A stretch of DNA of 64,000 bases from assembly GCF_016598485.1 (NCBI RefSeq), contig NZ_JAEMUW010000005.1:124001-188000 (forward strand). The letters are read 5' to 3'. Shown in pieces: positions 26,993 through 35,879 of this stretch. Every line of letters starts with the position of its first letter. Position 1 is the stretch's first letter. The DNA is from Micromonospora coerulea (GTDB taxonomy: Bacteria; Actinomycetota; Actinomycetes; Mycobacteriales; Micromonosporaceae). The notes under the pieces are model-generated. The model was not told the DNA's origin, did no database searches, and was given only the letters and a program-made list of their open reading frames with translations. The position numbers and the translations under genes are program-made.

Positions 26993-27736
26993 TCAGAGGG
27001 TGAGGCCGGCGTCGGTCAGGATCGGGCCGGCGAGCAGCAGCGCGCCGACGCCGAGCGCGACCAGGCTGACCAGCATGAAGACGGTCACCCAGAACAGCGC
27101 CGGGAACGGCGTCAGCCGGGCCAACTGGTCGGCGTCGGACTCGGGCATCCGGCCCCGGCTGCGCATCCGCTGCAGCTCCAACACCGGCCGTACGCCACCG
27201 AAGAGCAGGAACCAGACGGACGTCCAGGCGAAGGCGGCCTGCACCTGCGGGGAGGCGTACCAGGAGACGGCGAGCACCACGCCGCCCGTGACCAGCAGTG
27301 ACAGCACGCCGAAGACGTTGCGGATCAGCACCAGCATGGCGAGCAGCAGCGCCACGGCGACCCAGAGCAGCAGCGTGATCCGGTTGCCGGCGAGCAACCA
27401 GGCGCCGGCGAGGCCGACCAGCGACGGCGCGACGTACCCGGCGAGCAGGGTGAGGATCATCCCGGGGCCGGTGGGGCGCCCGGCCGAGAGGGTGAGCCCG
27501 GAGGTGTCCGAGTGCAGCCGGATGCCGCGCAGCTTCCGGCCGGTCAGCAGCGCCACCAGGGCGTGCCCGCCTTCGTGGGCGATGGTGACCGCGTTGCGGG
27601 CGATCCGCCAGGGCAGCCGGGTGGCGACGACCACCAGGGCGACCACGGCGGTGAGCAGCACGAGCAGCGGCGGCGGGTCGGGCTGGGCGCTGAGCAGCTT
27701 GTCCCAGAGGGTGGTCAGGCCGTCGATCAGGGGCAT
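26993..27736 (-). CDS. M50 family membrane metallopeptidase
   Basis: The 247-residue protein has six or seven membrane helices and the zinc motif HEGGH at residues 54-58 inside the second helix region, followed by ALVALLTGRKLRGIRLHSDTSG. It is the compact site-2-protease-like type without a PDZ domain. It could cleave anti-sigma factors; a sigma/membrane-protein pair lies close by at 24357-25731, but no direct link is shown. Confidence 0.85.
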   Translation of the reverse strand: MPLIDGLTTLWDKLLSAQPDPPPLLVLLTAVVALVVVATRLPWRIARNAVTIAHEGGHALVALLTGRKLRGIRLHSDTSGLTLSAGRPTGPGMILTLLAGYVAPSLVGLAGAWLLAGNRITLLLWVAVALLLAMLVLIRNVFGVLSLLVTGGVVLAVSWYASPQVQAAFAWTSVWFLLFGGVRPVLELQRMRSRGRMPESDADQLARLTPFPALFWVTVFMLVSLVALGVGALLLAGPILTDAGLTL

Positions 27737-27836
27737 GGGCGGGGAGCCTACCCCCTGATCGAGTGTCGCTTCCGGGGCGCGGGCTCGTATGGGGTGAAAC
27801 TGATCGGGTGGCGACCGGAGCGGGAGGTGAACGCCG

Positions 27837-28388
27837 ATGAGCGCGGCACCCCTTGAGCCCCACGTCGGTCTCTGGACGGAGGCCGACTACTTCGCCCTGG
27901 GCGATTCCCCCAGCCGGATCGAGTTGCTCGACGGGAGCCTGATCGAGAGCCCTGCCCCGACCAAGCGGCACCAGACCGTCTCCCGCCGACTGGCGAACGC
28001 CGCTGAATCGGCAGTCGAGGCAGGCGGCCTGCTGGTGTTCGAGGCCGTGAACGTCCGGCTCGGTGTCGATCGCATCGTCATTCCTGATCTCGTGGTGGCA
28101 GAAGCCGACGACGAGGGCACTGTGGTCGAGGCGGGTGAGGTCAGGCTGGTCTGCGAGATCGTCTCGCCCGGCAACGCCGCCGCCGACCGGCTGGTCAAGA
28201 TGCAGCCGTACGCGATCGCCCGGATCCCGTGGTATCTGCTGGTCGAGCAGGACGGCGACGGCCATTCGCTCCGGCTGTACCGGCTCGACGGGGCACACTA
28301 CGTCGAGGACCGGGTGGCCAAGGCGGGCGAGACGCTGACCCTGGCCGAGCCCTTCCGGTGGCACCTCGACCCCGCCATCCTTCGCTGA
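27837..28388 (+). CDS. Uma2 family (DUF820) restriction-endonuclease-fold protein
   Basis: The 183-residue protein has the Uma2 pattern: [19 protein letters not shown], the PD-(D/E)xK core VIPDLVVAE then [11 protein letters not shown], and the closing [18 protein letters not shown]. Uma2 genes are abundant in Micromonosporaceae and cyanobacteria. They are thought to be nucleases of mobile or selfish character, but no activity is proven. The ATG at 27837 is used. It lies alone, with no partner gene. Confidence 0.85.
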   Translation: MSAAPLEPHVGLWTEADYFALGDSPSRIELLDGSLIESPAPTKRHQTVSRRLANAAESAVEAGGLLVFEAVNVRLGVDRIVIPDLVVAEADDEGTVVEAGEVRLVCEIVSPGNAAADRLVKMQPYAIARIPWYLLVEQDGDGHSLRLYRLDGAHYVEDRVAKAGETLTLAEPFRWHLDPAILR

Positions 28389-28512
28389 CCGTCATTGATC
28401 AGCCGCCCGGCCGTCGACGGTCGTCTATGAAAAATTCTTTAGGCCCTCTTGTGATCTAGGGCAGTTAACTCCAAGGATAGGCATCAATCGATCGACGTCC
28501 CTGGAGGCATCA

Positions 28513-29265
28513 ATGGCCCGTACCAGCTTCTCCGTACGCCGGCTCCTCGCCGCCGGCCTCACCGTGGTCGCCACCGCGGCCGTGGCCCTCGTCGCGACCG
28601 CCGGACCGGCGGCGGCGGCAACCACTCCCGGCATCGACGTCTCGCGCTACCAGGGCACGATCAACTGGACGAGCGTCCGCAACGCCGGCATCCAGTTCGC
28701 CTTCATCAAGGCCACCGAGGGCACCAGCTACAAGGACCCCAACTTCAACACCAACTACGTGAACTCCTACTACGCCGGGGTGATCCGCGGGGCGTACCAC
28801 TTCGCCCGGCCGAACATCTCCTCCGGCGCCACCCAGGCCGGCTACCTGGCCAGCAACGGTGGCGCCTGGTCCGCCGACAGCCGGACCCTTCCGGCGGCCC
28901 TCGACCTGGAGGCCAACCCGTACAGCGGCGGCTACTGCTACGGCCTGACCACCTCCGGCATGCGGAGCTGGGTCCAGGACTTCCTCAACACCTACCGGTC
29001 CCGCACCGGCCGGTACGCGGTCATCTACACCACCACGAGCTGGTGGAACCAGTGCACCGGCAGCTGGACGAGTCCGTGGGCCAACCACCCGCTCTGGATC
29101 GCCCGCTGGTCCAGCACCGTCGGCACCCTGCCCGCCGGCGCCCCGTTCTGGAGCTTCTGGCAGTACACCAGCACCGGCACCGTCTCGGGGATCAGCGGCA
29201 ACGTCGACCGCAACTACTGGAACGGCGACCGGACGCGACTGATCGCCCTCGCCAACAACACCTGA
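28513..29265 (+). CDS. Secreted GH25 lysozyme
   Basis: The 250-residue muramidase hydrolyses the glycan backbone of peptidoglycan. A signal peptide (two Arg, then hydrophobic to AAAA, about residues 1-36) leads to the GH25 domain. That domain has GIDVSRYQG with Asp42, the FIKATEG strand and the catalytic acid motif ALDLEAN, and it ends with SFWQYTSTGTV and the DRNYWNGD loop. GGAGG lies five bases before the ATG. Upstream, TTGTGATCTAGGGCA (28449) resembles one arm of the CRP-like site at 9410. Confidence 0.93.
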   Translation: MARTSFSVRRLLAAGLTVVATAAVALVATAGPAAAATTPGIDVSRYQGTINWTSVRNAGIQFAFIKATEGTSYKDPNFNTNYVNSYYAGVIRGAYHFARPNISSGATQAGYLASNGGAWSADSRTLPAALDLEANPYSGGYCYGLTTSGMRSWVQDFLNTYRSRTGRYAVIYTTTSWWNQCTGSWTSPWANHPLWIARWSSTVGTLPAGAPFWSFWQYTSTGTVSGISGNVDRNYWNGDRTRLIALANNT

Positions 29266-29353
29266 CCCACCCGGATCGGTCGGCGGCAGCGGGATCGGCT
29301 ATCACCAAAGGTCGATGGCCGGTCCGGCTGCCGCCACCGTCGCCCGTACCCGG

Positions 29354-29584
29354 TCAGGCCCTCCGTCGGGCGGGGACCGGCACGGCGACCGGGCCCTCCC
29401 CGGCCAGGGCGTTCCGCCGCGCCAGGCGCCAGGCGGCCACCCCGGCGACGGCGACGGCCACGACACCGAGCAGCGCCATCAGCGCGGAGACGCCGGCGCT
29501 CACCAGCAGCAGGACGATGTCCCCCAACGCGACCAGCATCCACAGTGCCAGCCGGGGCCGGGAATCCTTGCGTCGGTAACCCAT
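29354..29584 (-). CDS. Small membrane protein, 76 residues
   Basis: This small hypothetical has a basic start (MGYRRKDSRPRL), two hydrophobic helices (LALWMLVALGDIVLLLVSAG and ALMALLGVVAVAVAGVAAW) and a basic tail. The ATG is supported by AAGGAGG at good spacing, which makes translation likely. I see no family motif. It is convergent with the GH25 gene and downstream of the Ser/Thr kinase on the same strand. Confidence 0.6.
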   Translation of the reverse strand: MGYRRKDSRPRLALWMLVALGDIVLLLVSAGVSALMALLGVVAVAVAGVAAWRLARRNALAGEGPVAVPVPARRRA

Positions 29585-29674
29585 GTCGCACCTCCTTCCG
29601 TCGTCACGGGACCAGTACCCCGTCCGGCGCAAGGCCATGCGAATCACTTTCGCGGTGCTTGAGGAGCGTCGAGC

Positions 29675-31750
29675 TCAGTTGACCCGGTCCGGCTTGAAGC
29701 CCTTGGTGATGACGTCGAAGTTGGCGAGGTTGGCATCCCAGCCCTCCACCGGCACCTCCCACCGCAGGGCATAGCCCCGGTTACTGGCCGTGGCCACGCC
29801 CCTGTTGCGCACGTGGATCTGCGTGCCGTCCCGTGTCTGCAACCAGTCCCAGTCCGCGCAGGTTCGGTAGTAGCCGTCGCAGCGCGTGATGCTCACGTAC
29901 TTGTAGCCGCTGACGTAGTCGTCGCGGTACGGCTCCTGCTGCTTCCAGTCCGCGTACGCGTCCTTCTTCGGAGTGTCGGTCCACTGCACGTACAGCCGAC
30001 GCAGGCCGTCGGGCTCTGAGAACGTCACGGAGTTCTTGCCGGGGCTGCTCCGCCAACCGTCCGGAAGCGGGACCCGGAAGCCGTTCGGGCCCTGGTAGTA
30101 CCGCCAACCGGCGGGCAGCGCGAAGCCCGTGCCGGAGGGGCTCGCCGACGGGGTCGGGCTGGCGGCGGCGCTGCTCGCCGGCGGCGCGGCCGGCTCCGAG
30201 GTGGGCGCGGCAGCCGACGACTCCGCCGGGGCGGCGCTGGTGGCGGCGGCGCCTCCGGCCTGCTGGCCCCCGCCGTCGTCCTTCGGGTCATCGCCCTGGT
30301 TGAGTAGCGGCACGATCACCACCAACCCGAGGAGCAGCAGCGCGGCCAGCACGCCCATGAGCACATTGCGCCGCCGGTGGTCCGGCTTCGTGCCTGGCAC
30401 CACCGTGGCCCGCCCGGTCGATGGGGCCGGGCTCACCGGGGCCGGCATGACCGAGGTCGGATTCGCCGGCCGACGCGGCGGCGGGGCGTCGACCCGGGTG
30501 TCGTCGGCGACCGGCGGCCCATCGGCCCGGGTTTCATCGTCGGACGTGGCAGCCGGTGCCTCCACGTGGGTGTCGTCGGCGACGGGCGGCGGCCCGTCCA
30601 CGCGCGTCTCGTCGAGGGCGGGCGCCGGCGCCTCGACCTTCGCGGTCGGCTCAGCGTCCGCAGCGGACACCGGCGGGTCGAGCTTGGCGGTCGGGGCGGC
30701 GTCGGACGACCCGGTGGCCGCCCTGGCGTCGGCGCCGGCCGCGAGCGCGGCGCCCGCGGCGGCGGCTGCGGCCGTACCCGGGCCGGGTTTGCGCGGGGCC
30801 GGCGTGGCGGCCGGCCGGTCGCCGCGCTCCTCGGCTGGACGCGGCGCCGGCACCAGCGGCGGACGCGGCTCGCGCGGACCGTTCGGCCCCGGCCGGCGTA
30901 CGCCGTCCAGCAGCGGGATTCCCTTCACCCGCCGACCGACGGCCTTGCGCAGCAGGCGCTCCGCGACGTCAGCGGTCATCCGCTCGGCCGGGTCCTTGCG
31001 GAGCAGGCCCTGCAGGACCGGCTTGAGCGGCCCGGCGTTCTTCGGCGGCGGCAGTGGCTCGGTGGCCAGCGCGGCCAGGGTGGCGATGGCCGACGGCCGG
31101 GCGTACGGCGACTTGCCCTCCACGGCCGCGTAGAGGGTCGCGCCCAGCGACCAGAGGTCGGCCTCCGGCCCGGCGGTGCCGTCCTTGGCCCGCTCCGGCG
31201 CGATGTACGCGGGCGAGCCGAGCACCATGCCCGTCCGGGTGACGTTCGGGTCGCCGGGGATGGTGGCCAGACCGAAGTCGGTGAGCACCACCCGGCCGTC
31301 GTCGCCGAGCAGCACGTTGCCCGGCTTGACGTCCCGGTGCATCACACCGGCCTTGTGTGCGGCCTTCAACGCGCCCAGCACACCGAGTCCGATCTCGACG
31401 GCCTTGGCGGACGACACCGGCCCGTCCTCGGCGAGAGTGTCCTGCAAGGACCTGGACGGCACGTACTCCATGACGATCCACGGGTCGCCGTCGGTGCGCA
31501 GCACGTCGAAGATGCGGACCACGTTGATGTGGTTGAGCCGGGCGATGGCGCGAGCCTCCCGTAGGGAGCGTTCCCGCATCTCGCGGCGCTCCTCAGGGGT
31601 GAGGCTGGGCGGCGGAACGAGCTCCTTAATGGCAACGTCCCGGTGCAGCACCTCGTCGCGCGCCTTCCAGACCCGACCCATGCCGCCCTGGCCGAGCGGC
31701 GAAATGAGCCGGTACCGGTCGGCGACGAGTTGGGGAAGCGCGTTCGACAT
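29675..31750 (-). CDS. Membrane Ser/Thr protein kinase with extracellular sensor domain
   Basis: The 691-residue transmembrane kinase has a kinase domain at about residues 13-275: glycine loop GQGGMG, ATP lysine Lys42, HRD Asp140, DFG Asp158 and activation segment GSPAYIAPE. A Pro/Ala-rich linker (about 290-455) carries six Thr-centred acidic repeats. One membrane helix follows at about 460-480 (NVLMGVLAALLLLGLVVIVPLL). The C-terminal 150 residues form an extracellular domain of unknown ligand with two cysteines. It is divergent from accE. Confidence 0.93.
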   Translation of the reverse strand: MSNALPQLVADRYRLISPLGQGGMGRVWKARDEVLHRDVAIKELVPPPSLTPEERREMRERSLREARAIARLNHINVVRIFDVLRTDGDPWIVMEYVPSRSLQDTLAEDGPVSSAKAVEIGLGVLGALKAAHKAGVMHRDVKPGNVLLGDDGRVVLTDFGLATIPGDPNVTRTGMVLGSPAYIAPERAKDGTAGPEADLWSLGATLYAAVEGKSPYARPSAIATLAALATEPLPPPKNAGPLKPVLQGLLRKDPAERMTADVAERLLRKAVGRRVKGIPLLDGVRRPGPNGPREPRPPLVPAPRPAEERGDRPAATPAPRKPGPGTAAAAAAGAALAAGADARAATGSSDAAPTAKLDPPVSAADAEPTAKVEAPAPALDETRVDGPPPVADDTHVEAPAATSDDETRADGPPVADDTRVDAPPPRRPANPTSVMPAPVSPAPSTGRATVVPGTKPDHRRRNVLMGVLAALLLLGLVVIVPLLNQGDDPKDDGGGQQAGGAAATSAAPAESSAAAPTSEPAAPPASSAAASPTPSASPSGTGFALPAGWRYYQGPNGFRVPLPDGWRSSPGKNSVTFSEPDGLRRLYVQWTDTPKKDAYADWKQQEPYRDDYVSGYKYVSITRCDGYYRTCADWDWLQTRDGTQIHVRNRGVATASNRGYALRWEVPVEGWDANLANFDVITKGFKPDRVN

Positions 31751-31841
31751 CGCTGAGACGGTACCCGGCAGCAGCGACGCTCACACCGCCGGCACGCCAC
31801 TGTGCGGTGAAGGTCAAGTTCTGGACGCGTACCCTGAGGCC

Positions 31842-32057
31842 ATGTCTGCCGAAGAGCCGCTGTTCCGGATCGTCCGCGGCGTGCCCACCGCCGAGGAGCT
31901 GGCCGCCCTCGTCGGTGCGATCGTCGTCCGGACCCGCCCGACCGCCGCACCCGAGCCGGTGGCCGCGTCCGTGTGGGCGCGCAGCGGCCGCCCGGCCGAC
32001 GCGAGGCCCGTCGCCGGCTCCGGCGCGTGGCGCGCCTCCGGCCTCCCCCGCCGCTGA
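31842..32057 (+). CDS. accE: Acyl-CoA carboxylase epsilon subunit
   Basis: The 71-residue protein matches the small epsilon subunit that binds the carboxyltransferase and boosts acyl-CoA carboxylase activity in actinobacteria. It shows the LFRIVRGVPTAEELAALVGAI start and the conserved end GAWRASGLPRR. In most relatives the gene directly follows accD/pccB; here 7.5 kb of other genes lie between. It is divergent from the kinase. The ATG has no strong ribosome site (CCCTGAGGCC upstream). Confidence 0.87.
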   Translation: MSAEEPLFRIVRGVPTAEELAALVGAIVVRTRPTAAPEPVAASVWARSGRPADARPVAGSGAWRASGLPRR

Positions 32058-32172
32058 GCCTGTTTCGGGTACGGCGGTCCTGAGCTGGGAGAAATTTGTC
32101 GGGACTGCCGAGATCGCGCCGCAGCCATTAACCTCACTCAGGGAAACGGTGCGGTGACGGGCAGGAGGGTCG

Positions 32173-32625
32173 ATGATCCCCGAGGAGGACCGGCCGGCGG
32201 GCTGGCTGCGTGACTACGCCGGCATCGAGGCCGACATCCGACAGATGCGCGAGTTCGCCGACCGGCTACAGGCCGAGGTCGAGCGGAACTACGCCCCGCA
32301 CCTGTCTTACATCGCGGACGACATGAGGGCCCCCATCCCCAACCCGGCCGACGCGTTCATCGAGCTGGTGCAGTTCCTTCAGGCACACCACGAGGCCCAA
32401 CAGGCGACCACCGAGGTGGTGTGGGGCATGGTCCCGGCAACCGGCCGGCTGGCCTGGGCGGCCGGCGCCATCGCGGACGAATATGCCGGCTCCGACGCGT
32501 TCTCCTCCGCCCGGGTGGCCGACGTCGAACGGGCGCTGACCGGCCCCTCGGCGACCGGGAGAGGGCCCCTGCCCCCGCTCCCCGACCCGACCGGACCGGA
32601 GAGCGGGCGGGTGGTGCTGCCGTGA
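32173..32625 (+). CDS. Small helical protein with YxxxD-type secretion motif
   Basis: The 150-residue protein is mostly helical: a first helix at about 15-40, a turn with PIPNPADAF, a second at about 62-110, then a disordered Pro-rich tail. The second helix ends in Tyr104-Ala-Gly-Ser-Asp108, a YxxxD motif of the kind that serves as the general type VII secretion signal after a helix-turn-helix. AGGAGG lies five bases before the ATG. Its last codons overlap the next gene by four bases. I infer a PE/EspC-like partner of the following protein; no family assignment can be made by eye. Confidence 0.7.
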   Translation: MIPEEDRPAGWLRDYAGIEADIRQMREFADRLQAEVERNYAPHLSYIADDMRAPIPNPADAFIELVQFLQAHHEAQQATTEVVWGMVPATGRLAWAAGAIADEYAGSDAFSSARVADVERALTGPSATGRGPLPPLPDPTGPESGRVVLP

Positions 32626-34061
32626 TCGAGCGAGGCAGCGGCCGGACCTCCGGCCTCACCGACTGGCGACTGATGGACGTGCTCAGCATGTGGGCCTGCC
32701 TTCAGGACCACGACACCACCGGGCACTGGAAGCAGGTCGCCGGTTGGCGCAAGGTCTCCGAGCTCGCCCTCACCCACCTCAGCCGCCTCAAGGAATACCG
32801 CCGCGGGCTCGCCGAGGCGTGGCCGCCGGAGACCAACGCCGCCGCCCGCGCGTACATCGGCGAGCTGGACCAGCTCATCGACAAGGTGCAACGCACCCAC
32901 GACACGGCCGCCGCGAACTACGACGCGCTGGCCGCCGCGACCCGCGCCCTCGGCAGCACCCGCGCCGAGCTCGAACCGCTCTACCAGGAGTACGCGGCCA
33001 AGCTCCAGCAGAAGCAGGCGTACGAGGCGACGGTGGCCGACCCGAAGGCGGTGGCGGGCAGCCGGCTACCCGAGCAGCCGCCGGTGACCGACGGAGACCT
33101 CGAACGGCTTAACGTCCAGGCGCGAGGGCTCATGACGGGGCTCAGCGGCGAACTCCAACAGGCCCAGGTAATGCTCCGCACGCCACCGCCTGCACCAAGA
33201 ACCTGGCCCGGACGAGAGCAGGTCGATCCAGACGTATACGGCACTCCAGCCACCCCCGTGATTCCCCCCATCGTCGCGGTACCTGTAGTTAAGGGCGGTG
33301 CCACGTCGTCCGGCAGCCGAAGGTCGGCGGCGGCGCGGGTGGCGCCCGCGCAGCCACAGCCCGGCGCAGGACTCGCAGTCGGGCCCGGCCCTGTTCTCGG
33401 TGGAGCCGGCACCGGGTTGGCACCCGCCCCAGTCACTCCGGGTTCAATAGGGTCAATACCGCCCGCGACACCGTCTCAACCGCCAGTTACTGCTGTAGGG
33501 ATGACACCGAGCCTGCCCGCCATCTCCGGCCTGGGCGGTAGCGGTGGCGGCTCACGCAAAACCTCACTACGAGATGAGACAGGAGCCCTTGGGCGCTCCG
33601 CCTTCGGCGGCACCTCAGAGCAACCGCACGCCGCCCCAGCGCGATCAATGCCGCCAAATGGCCTCATAGGCGGCACGCCAGGCATGGGTCTCGGACAACC
33701 AGCCGCTGGCGCTAGTCCGCCTCGCCGGGTCAATCCAATCGGCGGCGTGATCGGGGGTGGAGGCGCAGGAACGGCGCCTACCGGCGCGGCCGGTTCCCGT
33801 CCAGGTGCCGGCCGCAACTCTCATGCAAATGGCCTGCACGGATTGTCACCTCTGGGTGGTGGTCCCAATATGGGCTACGGCTCACAGGCGGTCGGCGGAG
33901 CGGCCCCGCGGCCGGTCCGCCGTGAACAAGGCGAGGCAGGGTCGCGCTACTGGGACCTAGACCACCCGTGGGAGACCGACGAAGGGGTGACACCGGTGGT
34001 CCGCCCGCCGGACGACCAAGGTCCGATCGATCCTGGACCGGCAATCGGTTTCGACCGGTGA
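32622..34061 (+). CDS. PPE-like / WXG-related large protein of a mycosin cassette
   Basis: The predicted 479-residue protein has a helical N-terminus of about 190 residues with coiled-coil character (ELDQLIDKVQRTHDTAAANYDALAAATRAL). A long Gly/Pro/Ala/Ser-rich unstructured region spans about 190-430. The conserved-looking tail reads YWDLDHPWETDEGVTPVVRPP and DPGPAIG. This layout is that of PPE-like proteins encoded next to mycosins in actinomycetes. The GTG start overlaps the previous stop and the TGA overlaps the mycosin start. Codon use shifts to more A/T in the low-complexity part. Confidence 0.7.
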   Translation: MIERGSGRTSGLTDWRLMDVLSMWACLQDHDTTGHWKQVAGWRKVSELALTHLSRLKEYRRGLAEAWPPETNAAARAYIGELDQLIDKVQRTHDTAAANYDALAAATRALGSTRAELEPLYQEYAAKLQQKQAYEATVADPKAVAGSRLPEQPPVTDGDLERLNVQARGLMTGLSGELQQAQVMLRTPPPAPRTWPGREQVDPDVYGTPATPVIPPIVAVPVVKGGATSSGSRRSAAARVAPAQPQPGAGLAVGPGPVLGGAGTGLAPAPVTPGSIGSIPPATPSQPPVTAVGMTPSLPAISGLGGSGGGSRKTSLRDETGALGRSAFGGTSEQPHAAPARSMPPNGLIGGTPGMGLGQPAAGASPPRRVNPIGGVIGGGGAGTAPTGAAGSRPGAGRNSHANGLHGLSPLGGGPNMGYGSQAVGGAAPRPVRREQGEAGSRYWDLDHPWETDEGVTPVVRPPDDQGPIDPGPAIGFDR

Positions 34062-35203
34062 GACGCCCTCGCACTCACCTTGCCCTCACCGCCTTGCTGA
34101 CGTCGACCAGTGCCCTGCTGTTAGTCACACCCGTTCAAGGCGCCTTCGCACCCCATGGAGCCGATCGGGTGCGGAGCGACCAGTGGCACCTGCAATACCT
34201 GAAAGTGATTGAGGCGAACGGGATCAGCCGTGGCGAAGGGACTATCGTCGCCGTCCTGGATACCGGTGTTGATCCCCACCCGGATTTGAACGAAAATCTA
34301 CTTCCCGGAATTGACATGGTCGGAGGCGGAAGTGGCAATGGCCGAGAAGACCGAGACGGTCACGGCACTGCAATGGCCGGTCTGATTGCCGCCCGAGGTC
34401 AAAGAAATGAAACTGGGGCGCTTGGAGTCGCACCAGCGGCAAGAATCCTGCCGGTGCGGGGCAAGGTCACCAACGAAGGAGGCGATACCGGGACCCTTGC
34501 AGCCGGCATCGAATACGCTGTCGAGCAAGGAGCTGACATAATCAGCATCTCGGCCGTGGCGGCAAGAAGCCCTCGCCTTCAACATGCAGTTGAGGACGCT
34601 CTCCGCGCCGGCATTGTTGTGGTGGCCGCAGCGGGGAACCAGCCCGAGGACTCGCGCGTTGGTTATCCCGCCGCGGAATACGGTGTGATCGCTGTCGGAG
34701 GAATTGACCGGACCGGCAGGCGTGCTTATGTCTCAGTCACGGGCGCCGAGATCGATGTTGTTGCTCCGGCCGTAGATATCTACAGCACCAGTTTCGGCGG
34801 CAACTACTCCAAAGGCACAGGCACTTCGGGCGCCGCAGCCATCGTTGCGGGGGCTGCGGCTCTGATCCGGTCCCAGTACCCGAACCTGCCCGCCCAGGAA
34901 GTCGCGCACCGGCTCACGGCCACTGCCATTGACAAGGGCCCACCTGGCCGCGACGACGAATACGGCTACGGCGTCATCGACCTCGTCGCCGCCCTGACGG
35001 CGGACGTACCGCCGCTCGGCTTCGAATCAGCGCCGAGTGTCCCGACCACGACGACCGCCGCGAGGCCGGCGTCGGATGGTGGAGACGACGGTGCGACGGC
35101 CCGCGGCCTGGCCACGCTCGGCGTACTGGTCGCCGCGGGTGGCGGCTACCTGCTGTGGCGGCGTCGCCGTGCCGATGACCCGCCGCCGCGGATAAGTCGG
35201 TAA
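34058..35203 (+). CDS. Type VII secretion-associated serine protease mycosin
   Basis: The 381-residue subtilisin-like (S8) protease has a signal peptide (about 1-31), the catalytic triad Asp68 (AVLDTGVDPH), His102 (DGHGTAMAG) and Ser257 (GTGTSGAAA), the oxyanion Asn194, and a C-terminal membrane helix at about 346-366 followed by a basic tail. This is the mycosin (MycP) architecture. Mycosins stabilise and process type VII systems at the membrane. Here no EccB/C/D/E gene is present. The DNA is clearly less GC-rich than the surroundings. maf follows after 10 bases. Confidence 0.92.
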   Translation: MRRPRTHLALTALLTSTSALLLVTPVQGAFAPHGADRVRSDQWHLQYLKVIEANGISRGEGTIVAVLDTGVDPHPDLNENLLPGIDMVGGGSGNGREDRDGHGTAMAGLIAARGQRNETGALGVAPAARILPVRGKVTNEGGDTGTLAAGIEYAVEQGADIISISAVAARSPRLQHAVEDALRAGIVVVAAAGNQPEDSRVGYPAAEYGVIAVGGIDRTGRRAYVSVTGAEIDVVAPAVDIYSTSFGGNYSKGTGTSGAAAIVAGAAALIRSQYPNLPAQEVAHRLTATAIDKGPPGRDDEYGYGVIDLVAALTADVPPLGFESAPSVPTTTTAARPASDGGDDGATARGLATLGVLVAAGGGYLLWRRRRADDPPPRISR

Positions 35204-35213
35204 CGTCGGTCGG

Positions 35214-35870
35214 GTGCTGAATTCCGTACCGCTGCGCCTCGTGCTCGCCTCGCAGAGTCCCGCCCGCCGCAAGCTGCTCCAAGCCGCCGGGATCGAACCC
35301 GACGTGCTGGTCAGCGGGGTCGACGAGTCGCAGGTGGTCAGTGACCAGGCCGAGGAGTTGTGCCTGGAGCTGGCCCGGCTCAAGGCGCAGGCGGTGCTGG
35401 GCCGGCTGCGGGCGACTCCGGACGAGCGGACGCTGGTGCTCGGGTGCGACTCGGTGCTCGCGTTCGACGGGGAGATCCTCGGGAAGCCGACCGATGCGGC
35501 GGACGCGACCCGACGGTGGGAGCGGATGCGCGGGCGCAGCGGGGTGCTGCACACCGGGCACTGCCTGATCGACGTCACCCGTGAGGTGCGGGCGGAGGCG
35601 GTCGCGTCCACCACCGTGCACTTCGCTGACATCAGCGACGAGGAAATCGCCGCGTACGTGGGGACGGGTGAGCCGCTCGCCGTGGCCGGCGCGTTCACCA
35701 TCGACGGGTTGGGTGGTGCGTTCCTGACCGGCATCGAGGGTGACCCGGGCACCGTGGTGGGGTTGAGCCTGCCGCTGCTGCGGAACCTGCTCCGCGAGTT
35801 GGAGCTGAGCATCACCGACCTGTGGACGAAGGTCGCGCCGGGGGGCCAGGAGGTCGACCATCTCGGCTAA
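35214..35870 (+). CDS. maf: Maf family nucleotide pyrophosphatase
   Basis: The 218-residue protein is a house-cleaning nucleoside triphosphate pyrophosphatase linked to cell-division arrest. The start motif ASQSPARRKLLQAAG, the LVLGCDSVLAFDGEILGKP segment and the later GAFTIDGLGG are all present. The GTG start lies 10 bases after the mycosin stop. In M. tuberculosis maf directly follows accE; here the three-gene cassette separates them. The O-methyltransferase gene follows after nine bases. Confidence 0.94.
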   Translation: MLNSVPLRLVLASQSPARRKLLQAAGIEPDVLVSGVDESQVVSDQAEELCLELARLKAQAVLGRLRATPDERTLVLGCDSVLAFDGEILGKPTDAADATRRWERMRGRSGVLHTGHCLIDVTREVRAEAVASTTVHFADISDEEIAAYVGTGEPLAVAGAFTIDGLGGAFLTGIEGDPGTVVGLSLPLLRNLLRELELSITDLWTKVAPGGQEVDHLG

Positions 35871-35879
35871 CGTCCGGTC

